A stretch of 7,111 nt of DNA from an uncultured beta proteobacterium (GCA_903885415.1 CAISIP010000084.1:1-7111), one strand, 5' to 3'. Counted from the first letter of the stretch, positions 1 to 6,702 are shown. Made by a program: numbers and translations. The notes: a model not told the origin generated them from the sequence alone.

Positions 1-1527
1 GCTTTCAAACGCGAGGGCGAGGACCCGACCCGCATGTTCGCCGGCGAAGGTGATGCCTTCCGCACCAACCGACGCTTCAAGCTGGTTTCAGCCGGCATGC
101 CGGCCAAGCGTTTGTCGACCGCATTTGATTCGGTCACGCTGTACGGCAATGACCCCGATCTGCGCCCCGACATCTATGGCAAGGTCGGCAACTCGGGCGT
201 CTCGATCGCCACGCTCGACGACCTGAAAGTGCTTTACGACGGCTTCGATCTTTGCAGCCCGACGACCTCGGTCAGCATGACGATCAACGGCCCGGCGCCG
301 ACGATTCTGGCGATGTTCATGAACACTGCGATCGACCAGAACCTGGCCAAGTTCAAGGACGACAACGGCCGCAACCCGACGGCTGACGAAGCCGCCAAGA
401 TCAAGGACTGGGTGCTGGCCAATGTGCGCGGCACCGTGCAGGCCGACATCCTGAAGGAGGATCAGGGCCAAAACACCTGCATTTTCTCTACCGAGTTCTC
501 GCTCAAGGTGATGGGCGACATCGCCGAATATTTCGTCCACCACCAGGTGCGCAATTTCTATTCAGTCTCGATCAGCGGTTATCACATCGCCGAGGCCGGT
601 GCGAACCCGCTGACCCAGCTCGCGCTGACCTTGTCGAATGGTTTCACCTTCGTCGAAGCCTATCTGGCACGCGGCATGCATATCGACGATTTCGCACAGA
701 ACCTGAGCTTTTTCTTTTCCAACGGCATGGACCCCGAATACACGGTGCTGGGCCGGGTCGCCAGGCGCATCTGGGCAATCGCGATGCGCGACAAATATGG
801 CGCCAACGAGCGTTCGCAAAAGCTCAAATATCACATCCAGACCAGCGGTCGCAGCCTGCACGCACAGGAGATCCAGTTCAACGACATCCGCACCACGCTG
901 CAGGCGTTGATAGCGATCTACGACAACTGCAACAGCCTGCACACCAACGCCTTTGACGAGGCCATCACCACGCCGACCGAAGACAGCGTGCGCCGCGCGA
1001 TGGCGATCCAGCTGATCATCAACCGCGAGTGGGGGCTGGCCAAGAACGAGAACCCGGGGCAGGGTGCCTTCATCATCGAGGAGCTGACCGAACTGGTCGA
1101 GGAGGCGGTGTTACTCGAGTTCGAGCGCATCGCCGAGCGCGGCGGCGTGCTCGGTGCGATGGAGACCGGCTACCAGCGCGGACGCATCCAGGACGAGTCG
1201 ATGCATTACGAGATGCTCAAGCACACCGGCGAGCTGCCGATCATCGGCGTCAACACGTTTCGCAATCCGCACGGCGACGCTGTGCTGGACAAGCTGGAGC
1301 TCGCGCGCTCGACCGACGAAGAAAAGCAGGGTCAGCTCAGGCGGCTGGCCGATTTTCATGCGCGGCACGCGGCCGAGTCGCCAGCGATGCTCCAGCGGCT
1401 GCAGCAGGCGGTCATCGGCAACCGCAATGTGTTTGAGGTGCTGATGGACGCGGTGCGGGTGTGCTCGCTGGGCCAGATCACGAACGCGCTGTTCGAGGTC
1501 GGCGGGCAGTACCGGCGCAACATGTAG
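1..1527 (+). CDS. icmF: Fused isobutyryl-CoA mutase (IcmF), C-terminal half, truncated at left edge
   Basis: The frame is open from the first base and ends at TAG, giving 508 residues of a protein that is about 1,090 residues long in this family. What is seen is the substrate-binding TIM barrel of an adenosylcobalamin-dependent acyl-CoA mutase: MFAGEGDAFRTNRRF at window residues 12-26, SVSMTINGPAP, SGYHIAEAG (about 192-200), HIQTSGRSL (from 278) and SLHTNAFDEA, whose His (codon 940-942) matches the conserved active-site His of methylmalonyl-CoA mutase. The EDPTRMFAGEG...RTNRRF entry and the lack of a C-terminal cobalamin domain fit IcmF, where the B12 domain and the MeaI-like GTPase chaperone lie at the N-terminus, outside this window. 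In this family the enzyme interconverts isobutyryl-CoA and n-butyryl-CoA in the cytoplasm. The Phe position that helps set substrate choice lies just upstream of the window, so a related mutase specificity (for example pivalyl- or 2-hydroxyisobutyryl-CoA) cannot be excluded. Strong family call, moderate for exact substrate. Confidence 0.93.
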   Translation, partial: AFKREGEDPTRMFAGEGDAFRTNRRFKLVSAGMPAKRLSTAFDSVTLYGNDPDLRPDIYGKVGNSGVSIATLDDLKVLYDGFDLCSPTTSVSMTINGPAPTILAMFMNTAIDQNLAKFKDDNGRNPTADEAAKIKDWVLANVRGTVQADILKEDQGQNTCIFSTEFSLKVMGDIAEYFVHHQVRNFYSVSISGYHIAEAGANPLTQLALTLSNGFTFVEAYLARGMHIDDFAQNLSFFFSNGMDPEYTVLGRVARRIWAIAMRDKYGANERSQKLKYHIQTSGRSLHAQEIQFNDIRTTLQALIAIYDNCNSLHTNAFDEAITTPTEDSVRRAMAIQLIINREWGLAKNENPGQGAFIIEELTELVEEAVLLEFERIAERGGVLGAMETGYQRGRIQDESMHYEMLKHTGELPIIGVNTFRNPHGDAVLDKLELARSTDEEKQGQLRRLADFHARHAAESPAMLQRLQQAVIGNRNVFEVLMDAVRVCSLGQITNALFEVGGQYRRNM

Positions 1528-1578
1528 CGGCCACGGGCGGCGTCGCAGCCGCAGCGTCGCGCGTCCGCAAGCCTGCCG

Positions 1579-1613
1579 TCAGGCCCCTGATCGGCGCCAA
1601 AATCGGCGCCTGA
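1579..1613 (+). terminator. Possible weak terminator hairpin after icmF
   Basis: Arms at 1579-1587 (TCAGGCCCC) and 1605-1613 (GGCGCCTGA) can form a 9-bp stem with one mismatch. An alternative stem pairs the two copies of the self-complementary GGCGCC at 1593-1598 and 1605-1610 around a 6-base loop. The hairpin starts about 50 bases after the icmF stop. There is no T-run after it (TGACTAGTAG follows), so it is not a standard intrinsic terminator. It could instead stabilise the 3' end of the mRNA or have no function. Confidence 0.3.
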
Positions 1614-1636
1614 CTAGTAGAAATTCCTGCTAGAGT
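1610..1636 (+). promoter_or_regulatory. Candidate kup promoter with extended -10
   Basis: TGCTAGAGT at 1628-1636 resembles an extended -10 element (TGnTATAAT; the hexamer matches 4 of 6). CTGACT at 1610-1615 is a weak -35 match with a short 15-base spacer. It lies in the AT-rich part of the gap before kup, where base composition changes sharply from the GC-rich surroundings, as expected for a promoter. It would give a transcript start near 1643. Low confidence because the -35 is poor and the spacer short. Confidence 0.27.
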
Positions 1637-1679
1637 CCAGCAAATTTTCAATGCTTTATTGAATTTATTGGCTTGGACT
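1634..1679 (+). repeat. Nested inverted repeat in the kup leader
   Basis: Two sets of arms are nested. The outer arms are AGTCCA at 1634-1639 and TGGACT at 1674-1679. The inner arms are AAATT (1642-1646) plus CAAT (1649-1652), pairing with ATTG (1658-1661) plus AATTT (1662-1666), with a two-base bulge and a 5-base loop. The outer right arm contains GGA (1675-1677), the only Shine-Dalgarno-like bases before the kup ATG at 1685, so the fold would hide the ribosome-binding region. It could be an RNA switch, a DNA operator or chance in AT-rich sequence. If the candidate promoter is right, the outer left arm would not be transcribed. Confidence 0.4.
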
Positions 1680-1684
1680 GAGTT

Positions 1685-3568
1685 ATGTCAAATTCTCACG
1701 ACGCCGTGCGCGCGCGCAATCTCGGCGCTTTGGTGATCGGCGCCCTCGGCGTCGTGTTCGGCGACATCGGAACGTCGCCGCTGTACGCGCTCAAGGTCTC
1801 GGTCGAGGCCTCCGGCGCAAAGGGTGGCAGCGACATTGCGCAGGCGGTCTTTGGCGTCCTGTCGCTGATTACCTGGGCGCTGATTTTTGTCGTAACGGTG
1901 AAGTATGTGCTGATCATCATGCGCGCCGACAACCACGGCGAAGGCGGCGTCTTTGCGCTGACCGCCTTGGTCTTGCAGAACAGCTCCAAAAATAAGAGCA
2001 CCCGCTGGGTGATCATGGTGATCGGCGCGCTGGGCGCCGCTCTTTTCTTTGGCGACAGCATGATCACGCCGGCCATTTCGGTTCTGAGCGCGGTCGAAGG
2101 CCTCAAAGTGCTGTCGCCCGATCTCAAACCCTATATCGTCTACATCGCGCTGGCCCTGATCACCGGCCTGTTTGCCGTCGAGCGTTTCGGAACCGCCAAG
2201 ATTGGAAAAGTGTTTGGCCCGATCATGCTGGTATGGTTTTCGGTCCTGGGCCTGCTCGGTCTGGCGGAGATCTTGCGCAACCCGGCGATCATCAGCGCGT
2301 TGAACCCGTTCACCGGCATCGATTTCATGCTCGCCCATTCGGGGGTATCCATTGCGATTCTGGGCTCCGTAGTGCTCGCGGTAACCGGCGGTGAAGCCCT
2401 CTACGCCGACATGGGACACTTCGGCCTCAAGCCGATCCAGCGGGCCTGGCTGGTCATTGTTTTCCCTTGCCTGCTGCTGAACTATTTCGGGCAGGGCGCC
2501 CTGCTGCTGCGGGATCCGGCGGCGCTCGACAACCCCTTCTACCGCCTGGCGCCCGAGTGGGCGCTGATTCCCCTGTTGATTCTGGCTTTCATGGCCACCA
2601 TCATCGCCTCGCAGGCGGTGATATCGGGTGCCTTCTCGATAGCCAATCAGGCGGTGCAGTTGGGCTACATACCCAGGCTGCGGATCAAGCACACCTCGGC
2701 AGACGAAATCGGCCAAGTCTATGTATCGAAGATCAATATCTTTCTCTTTCTGGGCGTGGTCACGCTGGTTATCGGATTCAAGACTTCGGAGAATTTGGCG
2801 TCGGCGTACGGGATTTCAGTCACCGGCGCTATGGCCATCGACACCCTGCTGGCCGGTTATTTCATGGTGTTTATCAAAGGCTGGAGCAAGCTTGTCTTCC
2901 TGCCCGTCTTTGGCCTGCTGGTCCTGGTGGACATGGCTTTTCTCGGAGCCAACCTGTTCAAGTTTTTTGAAGGCGGCTGGGTCCCGATTGCCGTGGCCGC
3001 CGTGTCGCTGCTGATCATGGTGTCATGGGTGAATGGGCGAGAGCGCCTTCTTGCGGCCCGTTGGACGTCGGCCCAGGCGTTGCCGGAATTTCTTGAGACG
3101 CTCCATTTGAACCCGCCGCACCGGGTCGCGGGAACGGCGATTTTCATGGTGCCGCACGAAGGTATCGTTCCACTCGCACTGCTGCACAACCTGAAGCACA
3201 ACAAGGTATTGCACGAGCGGGTGGTGCTGATGAATGTGGAGGTTGTAAATATTCCGCATGTCAAGGACGACGAACGCTTGGACATCAAGCACCTGGCGCA
3301 CAATTTTCATGCGGTCCATGTGCGCTACGGATTCATGGAGAACCTGCACATCATGCGGGCGGTGGCTTTGCTCAGAGCGCGCGAATTCCACTTCAGCCTG
3401 ATGGAGATATCGTTCTTTGTGGGCAAGGAAAAGGTGGTGGCCGGGGGCCACTTCCCCTTGCTGTTGAGTCCCTTCATATTCATGCACCGGTCGATGCAGG
3501 GCGCCACCGAATACTTCAGGATTCCCTTTGACCATGCGATAGAAATCGGCGGCCATATTGAGGTCTGA
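1685..3568 (+). CDS. kup: Kup/Trk-type low-affinity potassium uptake protein
   Basis: A 627-residue inner-membrane K+ carrier of the KUP/HAK/KT family (E. coli Kup has 622), importing K+ probably by symport with H+. Family landmarks appear in order: GDIGTSPLYALK (26-37), MRADNHGEGGVFAL (79-92), FFGDSMITPAISVLSAVEG (121-139), TGGEALYADMGHFG (234-247), LNYFGQGALLL (265-275), ASQAVISGAFS (308-318), HTSADEIGQ (336-344) and SAYGISVTG (373-381). About twelve hydrophobic segments occupy residues 15-447, and a soluble cytoplasmic domain follows with the typical HNLKHNKVLHERV (501-513). Acidic residues Asp27, Asp124 and Glu237 align with E. coli Kup D23, E116 and E229, which are tied to transport; Asp for Glu at the second site is common in the family. 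The ATG at 1685 places the GALGVVFGDIG motif at the usual distance from the N-terminus, but its Shine-Dalgarno is weak (GGA). The stop overlaps a possible ATG of the next gene (TGATG). Confidence 0.97.
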   Translation: MSNSHDAVRARNLGALVIGALGVVFGDIGTSPLYALKVSVEASGAKGGSDIAQAVFGVLSLITWALIFVVTVKYVLIIMRADNHGEGGVFALTALVLQNSSKNKSTRWVIMVIGALGAALFFGDSMITPAISVLSAVEGLKVLSPDLKPYIVYIALALITGLFAVERFGTAKIGKVFGPIMLVWFSVLGLLGLAEILRNPAIISALNPFTGIDFMLAHSGVSIAILGSVVLAVTGGEALYADMGHFGLKPIQRAWLVIVFPCLLLNYFGQGALLLRDPAALDNPFYRLAPEWALIPLLILAFMATIIASQAVISGAFSIANQAVQLGYIPRLRIKHTSADEIGQVYVSKINIFLFLGVVTLVIGFKTSENLASAYGISVTGAMAIDTLLAGYFMVFIKGWSKLVFLPVFGLLVLVDMAFLGANLFKFFEGGWVPIAVAAVSLLIMVSWVNGRERLLAARWTSAQALPEFLETLHLNPPHRVAGTAIFMVPHEGIVPLALLHNLKHNKVLHERVVLMNVEVVNIPHVKDDERLDIKHLAHNFHAVHVRYGFMENLHIMRAVALLRAREFHFSLMEISFFVGKEKVVAGGHFPLLLSPFIFMHRSMQGATEYFRIPFDHAIEIGGHIEV

Positions 3569-3690
3569 TGGCGAGGTCTGATTGCGTCCGTCAGCGCCTG
3601 CGGCCCACCTTGGGCGTGGCGCCTTGGCGACTGCGGCACCAACCGGTGCGGCGCTATGCTGGCGGCCTGTTCCACTTGAGCGCCACGACC

Positions 3691-4626
3691 ATGAACCGAG
3701 TTCTTGCCCACACCGGCGCCCGCTACCCCATCCTTCAGGCCCCGATGGGCTGGATCGCGCGTGCGCCGTTGGCGGCGGCGGTGTCGCGCGCCGGCGGACT
3801 CGGGGTCATTGAAAGCTCTTCGGGCGAGACGGCGAATTGCCAGGCCGAGATCGCCAAGATGCGCGCGACCGGGCTGCCATTTGGCGTCAACCTGCCAATC
3901 CGCTTCCTAGGCGATGACGCGATCCTGCGCTTTGTCTGCGCTTCGGGCCTTCGATTCGTCACCACCTCGGCGGGGAGTCCCGCCAAGTTCATCCGGCCGC
4001 TGAAGGACGCCGGCATCACCGTCTACCACGCGGTCCCCACCGTCGATACCGCGCTCAAATGCGTCGATGCGGGGGTGGACGGCCTGGTCGTCGAGGGCGC
4101 CGAGGGGGGCGGCTTCAAGAACCCGGAGGAGGTGTCGACGTTGGTGCTGCTGCAGGCGATCCGGGCGCGCGTCGACGTGCCGATGATCGCCGCCGGCGGC
4201 ATCTGCGACGGTCGCGGCATGGCGGCGGCCTTTGCTTGCGGCGCCGAGGGGGTCCAGATGGGGACGCGCTTCGTCAGCTGCGCCGAGAGCCCGGTGCACG
4301 CCAACTACAAGAACGCGATCGTCGCCGCCAAGGAAACCGGAACCTGGGTGCTCAACAAGAAGTCGACCCCTTGCATCCGCGCGCTCAAGTCCGAGCGCAC
4401 CGGGGCCATCCATGCGGCAGGGCTGATGCCTGCGGACAGCTTCGAAGGCTTGCAGGCGCTGTATTTTGGCGGCGATATGGAGGCCGCGCCGGCGCTGGCT
4501 GGGCAGACTGCGGGGCTGATTGATGCCGTCAAGTCGGCGCAGGACATCATCGAGCAGACGGTGTCCGAGTTCTTTGCCATCACCGAGCGTCTGGGCGCGC
4601 TGGCCAACGCGCGCGTATTCGGCTGA
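3691..4626 (+). CDS. Nitronate monooxygenase/FabK-like FMN-dependent TIM-barrel oxidoreductase
   Basis: From ATG 3691 the protein has 311 residues, the normal size for the NMO/2-nitropropane dioxygenase family, which also contains FabK enoyl-ACP reductases and NAD(P)H:quinone reductases. Landmarks are an N-terminal RYPILQAPMGWIARAPLAAAVS strand-loop (residues about 11-32), GGLGVIESS, PFGVNLPIRF, a central VVEGAEGGGFKNP, and the FMN-phosphate site AAGGICDGRGMAAAFACGAEGVQMGTRF. In most NMO and FabK proteins the central motif reads GGH; here Phe142 (codon 4114-4116) takes the place of that His, so typical nitronate oxidation is doubtful. The start is uncertain: an in-frame ATG at 3568 overlaps the kup stop and has TGAGG four bases upstream, but it would add 41 Arg-rich residues with no family match. 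The SDR gene follows after 32 bases, which suggests co-transcription. Family call is strong; the substrate is unknown. Confidence 0.88.
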   Translation: MNRVLAHTGARYPILQAPMGWIARAPLAAAVSRAGGLGVIESSSGETANCQAEIAKMRATGLPFGVNLPIRFLGDDAILRFVCASGLRFVTTSAGSPAKFIRPLKDAGITVYHAVPTVDTALKCVDAGVDGLVVEGAEGGGFKNPEEVSTLVLLQAIRARVDVPMIAAGGICDGRGMAAAFACGAEGVQMGTRFVSCAESPVHANYKNAIVAAKETGTWVLNKKSTPCIRALKSERTGAIHAAGLMPADSFEGLQALYFGGDMEAAPALAGQTAGLIDAVKSAQDIIEQTVSEFFAITERLGALANARVFG

Positions 4627-4646
4627 AGCGCAGCCACCATGTTGTC

Positions 4647-4661
4647 GGGGAATCTGCATTG
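4647..4661 (+). promoter_or_regulatory. Ribosome-binding site that supports the TTG start of the SDR gene
   Basis: GGGGAA at 4647-4652 lies six bases before TTG at 4659-4661. No in-frame ATG or GTG lies close upstream. The nearby ATG at 4639 is in another frame and stops after seven codons (MLSGNLH). The TTG places the Rossmann glycine motif at residues 15-22, as expected for the family. Confidence 0.65.
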
Positions 4662-5426
4662 AGCGATCTTTTTTCACTTCAGGGGCGCAGCGCGCTGGTC
4701 ACCGGCGGGTCGCGTGGTATCGGCCGCATGATCGCCGAGGGCTTTTTGAAGCAGGGCGCGCGCGTCTACATCTCGGCGCGCAAAGCCGCCGCCTGCGACC
4801 AGGCCGCCGCCGAGCTGTCGGCGCTGGGGCACTGCGTCTCGCTGCCGGCCGACGTGTCGACGGTGCAGGGCGCGCGCGCGCTGGCCACCGCCTACGCCCA
4901 ACGCGAGGATCGGCTGGACATACTGGTGAACAACGCCGGTGCCGCCTGGGCCGAGCCATTTGCCGACTTTCCGGAAAGCGGCTGGGACAAAGTGGTCGAC
5001 CTGAACCTGAAGGCGCCCTTTTTCCTGACCCAGGCGCTGTACCCGTTGCTGTGCAAGGCGGCGCAGGAGCGGCCGGCCAAGGTGATCAACGTTGCGTCGA
5101 TCGACGGCCTGTCGATCAGCCCGCTGGAAACCTACTCCTACGCGGCGAGCAAGTCCGGGCTGATGCATCTGACGCGGCGTCTGGCGCTGCGACTGGTGCA
5201 GGACAACATCGTCATGAGCGCGATCGCGCCCGGCGCATTTGCCTCGGAGATGAACCGCGACGCGCGCGATAACGCCCAAGGGGTCGCCGCGCGGATTCCG
5301 GCCGGGCGCATCGGCAGGGCGGACGACATGGCGGGAGCCGCGATTTACCTGGCATCCAGGGCGGGGGACTATGTGGTTGGCGCCACGTTGGTGGTCGACG
5401 GCGGCGTGACCCATGCGCGTGGATGA
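4659..5426 (+). CDS. Short-chain dehydrogenase/reductase, RhlG/FabG-like
   Basis: A 255-residue classical SDR that starts with TTG. It has the nucleotide-binding TGGSRGIG (residues 15-22), an Arg pair region ISARK (38-42) that favours NADP(H), NNAG (91-94), and the catalytic set Ser147 (INVAS), Tyr161 and Lys165 (YAASK). PG at 191-192 and a C-terminal VVDGG (246-250) complete the fold. The Ser-Tyr spacing is 14 rather than the 13 of E. coli FabG, as in RhlG. The start FSLQGRSALVTGGSRGIG and the stretches ARKAAACD and SGWDKVVDLN also recall RhlG, a beta-ketoacyl reductase linked to rhamnolipid/hydroxyalkanoate metabolism in Pseudomonas. Likely role: NADPH-dependent reduction of a 3-oxoacyl or other carbonyl substrate in the cytoplasm. 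It follows the flavoprotein gene by 32 bases. Substrate cannot be read from sequence, so no gene symbol is given. Confidence 0.93.
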   Translation: MSDLFSLQGRSALVTGGSRGIGRMIAEGFLKQGARVYISARKAAACDQAAAELSALGHCVSLPADVSTVQGARALATAYAQREDRLDILVNNAGAAWAEPFADFPESGWDKVVDLNLKAPFFLTQALYPLLCKAAQERPAKVINVASIDGLSISPLETYSYAASKSGLMHLTRRLALRLVQDNIVMSAIAPGAFASEMNRDARDNAQGVAARIPAGRIGRADDMAGAAIYLASRAGDYVVGATLVVDGGVTHARG

Positions 5427-5451
5427 CGGCAAGAACTAGGTGAAAACCCTC

Positions 5452-5464
5452 TGGCATCATGCCA
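5452..5464. promoter_or_regulatory. Perfect 13-base palindrome upstream of the TRAP operon
   Basis: TGGCATCATGCCA has two 6-base arms around one central C. It lies 47 bases before the ATG of the TRAP binding-protein gene, in the 85-base gap after the SDR gene. Its symmetry and odd length resemble operators bound by dimeric repressors. As RNA it would make only a 5-bp hairpin with a 3-base loop, and it has an A-run rather than a T-run after it, so it is not a terminator for + strand transcripts. The cognate regulator is not in the window. Confidence 0.4.
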
Positions 5465-5500
5465 AAAATGCGGGGACGATACGGGGCTGATCAATCAACC

Positions 5501-5511
5501 GGAGTCAAACC
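5501..5511 (+). promoter_or_regulatory. Strong ribosome-binding site of the TRAP binding protein
   Basis: GGAG at 5501-5504 is spaced seven bases from the ATG at 5512, the best-placed Shine-Dalgarno in the window. This agrees with high expression of a periplasmic binding protein and fixes the start directly before the Tat signal. Confidence 0.6.
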
Positions 5512-6648
5512 ATGGCAGTAAACACCACCTCCCGCCGCCGTAACCTGCTCAAAGGCGCCGCTGTAGCCGCCGGCGCCATGTCCGCGCCGATGCTGGCCAT
5601 GGCGCAGGCCGGACCCATCGGGCTGCGATTCCAGAGCACCTGGCCGGCAAAGGACATCTTCCACGAGTACGCGCAGGACTTCGCCAAGAAGGTCAACGAC
5701 ATGACCGGCGGCGAACTCAAGATCGAGGTCTTGCCCGCAGGCTCGGTTGTGCCGGCATTCGGCCTGCTCGACGCGGTGTCCAAGGGCACGCTCGATGGCG
5801 GCCACGGCGTGTTGGGATATCACTACGGCAAGCAAAACGCGCTGGCGCTGTGGAACTCGGGCCCGGCCTTCGGCATGGACGCCAACATGCTGCTGTCATG
5901 GCACAAGTACGGCGGCGGCGCTGAGTTGCTGGCCAAGCTCTATGCATCGATTGGCGTCACGACGGTCCAGTCCTTCCTGTACGGCCCGATGGCCACGCAG
6001 CCGCTGGGCTGGTTCAAGAAGCCCGTCACCAAGGCGGAAGACTTCAAGGGCCTGAAGTTCCGCACCAACGGTCTGGCGATCGACCTGTTCACGGCGATGG
6101 GCGCTGCGGTCAACGCGCTGCCCGGCGGCGAGATCGTGCCGGCCATGGACCGCGGCCTGCTCGATGCGGCTGAGTTCAACAACGCCAGCTCGGACCGCAT
6201 CCTCGGCTTCCCCGACGTCTCCAAGGTGTGCATGCTGCAGAGCTACCACCAGAGCGCAGAGACCTTCGAGATCATGTTCAACAAGCCGAAATACGACGCG
6301 CTGCCGGCGAAGATGAAGGCGATCATCGCCAACGCGGTGGAGGCTTCGTCGGCAGACATGTCTTGGAAGGCAATCGATCGCTATTCCAAGGACTACATCG
6401 AGCTGCAGACCAAGGACAAGGTCAAGTTCTACAAGACGCCTGATTCGGTGCTGCAGTTGCAGCTCAAGCTGTGGAGCGAGATCCTGACCAAGAAGTCGGC
6501 TGAGAATCCGTTGTTCAAGGAAATCGTCGAGTCGCAGAAGGCCTTCGCCGAGCGCACCGTGAAGTGGGACCAGGACACTTACGTCAGCCGTCGCATGGCG
6601 GTGAACCACTTCTTCGGCGCCAAGCCTGCGGCGGCCAAGAAGGGCTGA
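5512..6648 (+). CDS. TRAP transporter solute-binding protein (DctP family, TakP-like), Tat-exported
   Basis: A 378-residue periplasmic binding protein that captures a carboxylate substrate and hands it to the TRAP membrane subunits for Na+-driven uptake. The N-terminus has a twin-arginine signal (SRRRNLLKG, residues 7-15), a hydrophobic stretch (16-30) and likely cleavage at AMA-Q or AQA-G (31-33), so it is probably exported folded. The mature part starts with the typical LRFQSTWP strand. LKFRTNG (181-187) holds Arg184, the position of the conserved carboxylate-binding Arg of DctP proteins. NALPGGEIVPAMDRGLLDAAEF (201-222) and the FEIMFNKPKYDALP region (252-265) match the branch containing TakP, which binds 2-oxoacids; Glu221 lies where that branch places metal/ligand contacts. 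The C-terminus is Lys/Ala rich. The small permease follows after a terminator. The ligand is inferred only as an organic acid, possibly a 2-oxoacid. Confidence 0.94.
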   Translation: MAVNTTSRRRNLLKGAAVAAGAMSAPMLAMAQAGPIGLRFQSTWPAKDIFHEYAQDFAKKVNDMTGGELKIEVLPAGSVVPAFGLLDAVSKGTLDGGHGVLGYHYGKQNALALWNSGPAFGMDANMLLSWHKYGGGAELLAKLYASIGVTTVQSFLYGPMATQPLGWFKKPVTKAEDFKGLKFRTNGLAIDLFTAMGAAVNALPGGEIVPAMDRGLLDAAEFNNASSDRILGFPDVSKVCMLQSYHQSAETFEIMFNKPKYDALPAKMKAIIANAVEASSADMSWKAIDRYSKDYIELQTKDKVKFYKTPDSVLQLQLKLWSEILTKKSAENPLFKEIVESQKAFAERTVKWDQDTYVSRRMAVNHFFGAKPAAAKKG

Positions 6649-6669
6649 GGCCCTCCTCCGACCTCGCAC

Positions 6670-6702
6670 AGCCATCCGGCGGAAACCGGGTGGCTTTTTT
6701 TT
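6670..6702 (+). terminator. Intrinsic terminator between TRAP binding protein and small permease
   Basis: Arms at 6670-6679 (AGCCATCCGG) and 6686-6695 (CCGGGTGGCT) form a 10-bp GC-rich stem with one G-U pair and a CGGAAA loop, followed directly by eight T residues at 6695-6702. This is a textbook Rho-independent terminator 21 bases after the binding-protein stop. It works in the + direction only, since no T-run flanks the other side. Because the small permease begins at 6717, it probably acts as a partial terminator that lowers expression of the membrane subunits. Confidence 0.92.

Noticed and set aside
1589..1744. Repeated GATCGGCGCC-like 10-mer in the icmF-kup gap and the start of kup
   Set aside because: Copies are few and irregularly spaced, and one lies in the coding sequence for a conserved motif; this looks like chance in GC-rich DNA rather than a repeat family.
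1688..2716. Long minus-strand open frame (342 codons) opposite kup
   Set aside because: It lies wholly inside the clear kup gene, and its translation is rich in Arg, Gln, Asp and His without any recognisable domain. Such frames are common opposite high-GC genes.
3624..3660. Possible promoter before the flavoprotein (TTGGCG and TATGCT)
   Set aside because: The spacing between the two hexamers is 25 bases, far from 17, and no better pair is visible.
3907..4677. Minus-strand open frame (256 codons) opposite the flavoprotein gene
   Set aside because: It mirrors a gene with clear family motifs, and the translation is low-complexity and rich in Arg, Gly, Ala and His, with no family features.
4520..5272. 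Plus-strand open frame (250 codons) overlapping the SDR gene in another frame
   Set aside because: The SDR frame has all catalytic motifs. This frame gives an Arg/Ala/Gly-rich translation that begins inside the end of the preceding gene.
4674..5432. Minus-strand open frame (252 codons) opposite the SDR gene
   Set aside because: It is the exact shadow of the SDR gene, with no domain and biased composition.
5452..5475. Sigma-54 promoter suggested by TGGCA before the TRAP operon
   Set aside because: The required GC of the -12 element is not at the correct distance from the GG of TGGCA; the palindrome explains the sequence better.
5896..6675. Minus-strand open frame (259 codons) opposite the TRAP binding-protein gene
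   Set aside because: It is a shadow of a well-supported gene and starts inside the terminator region with no convincing ribosome-binding site or motif.
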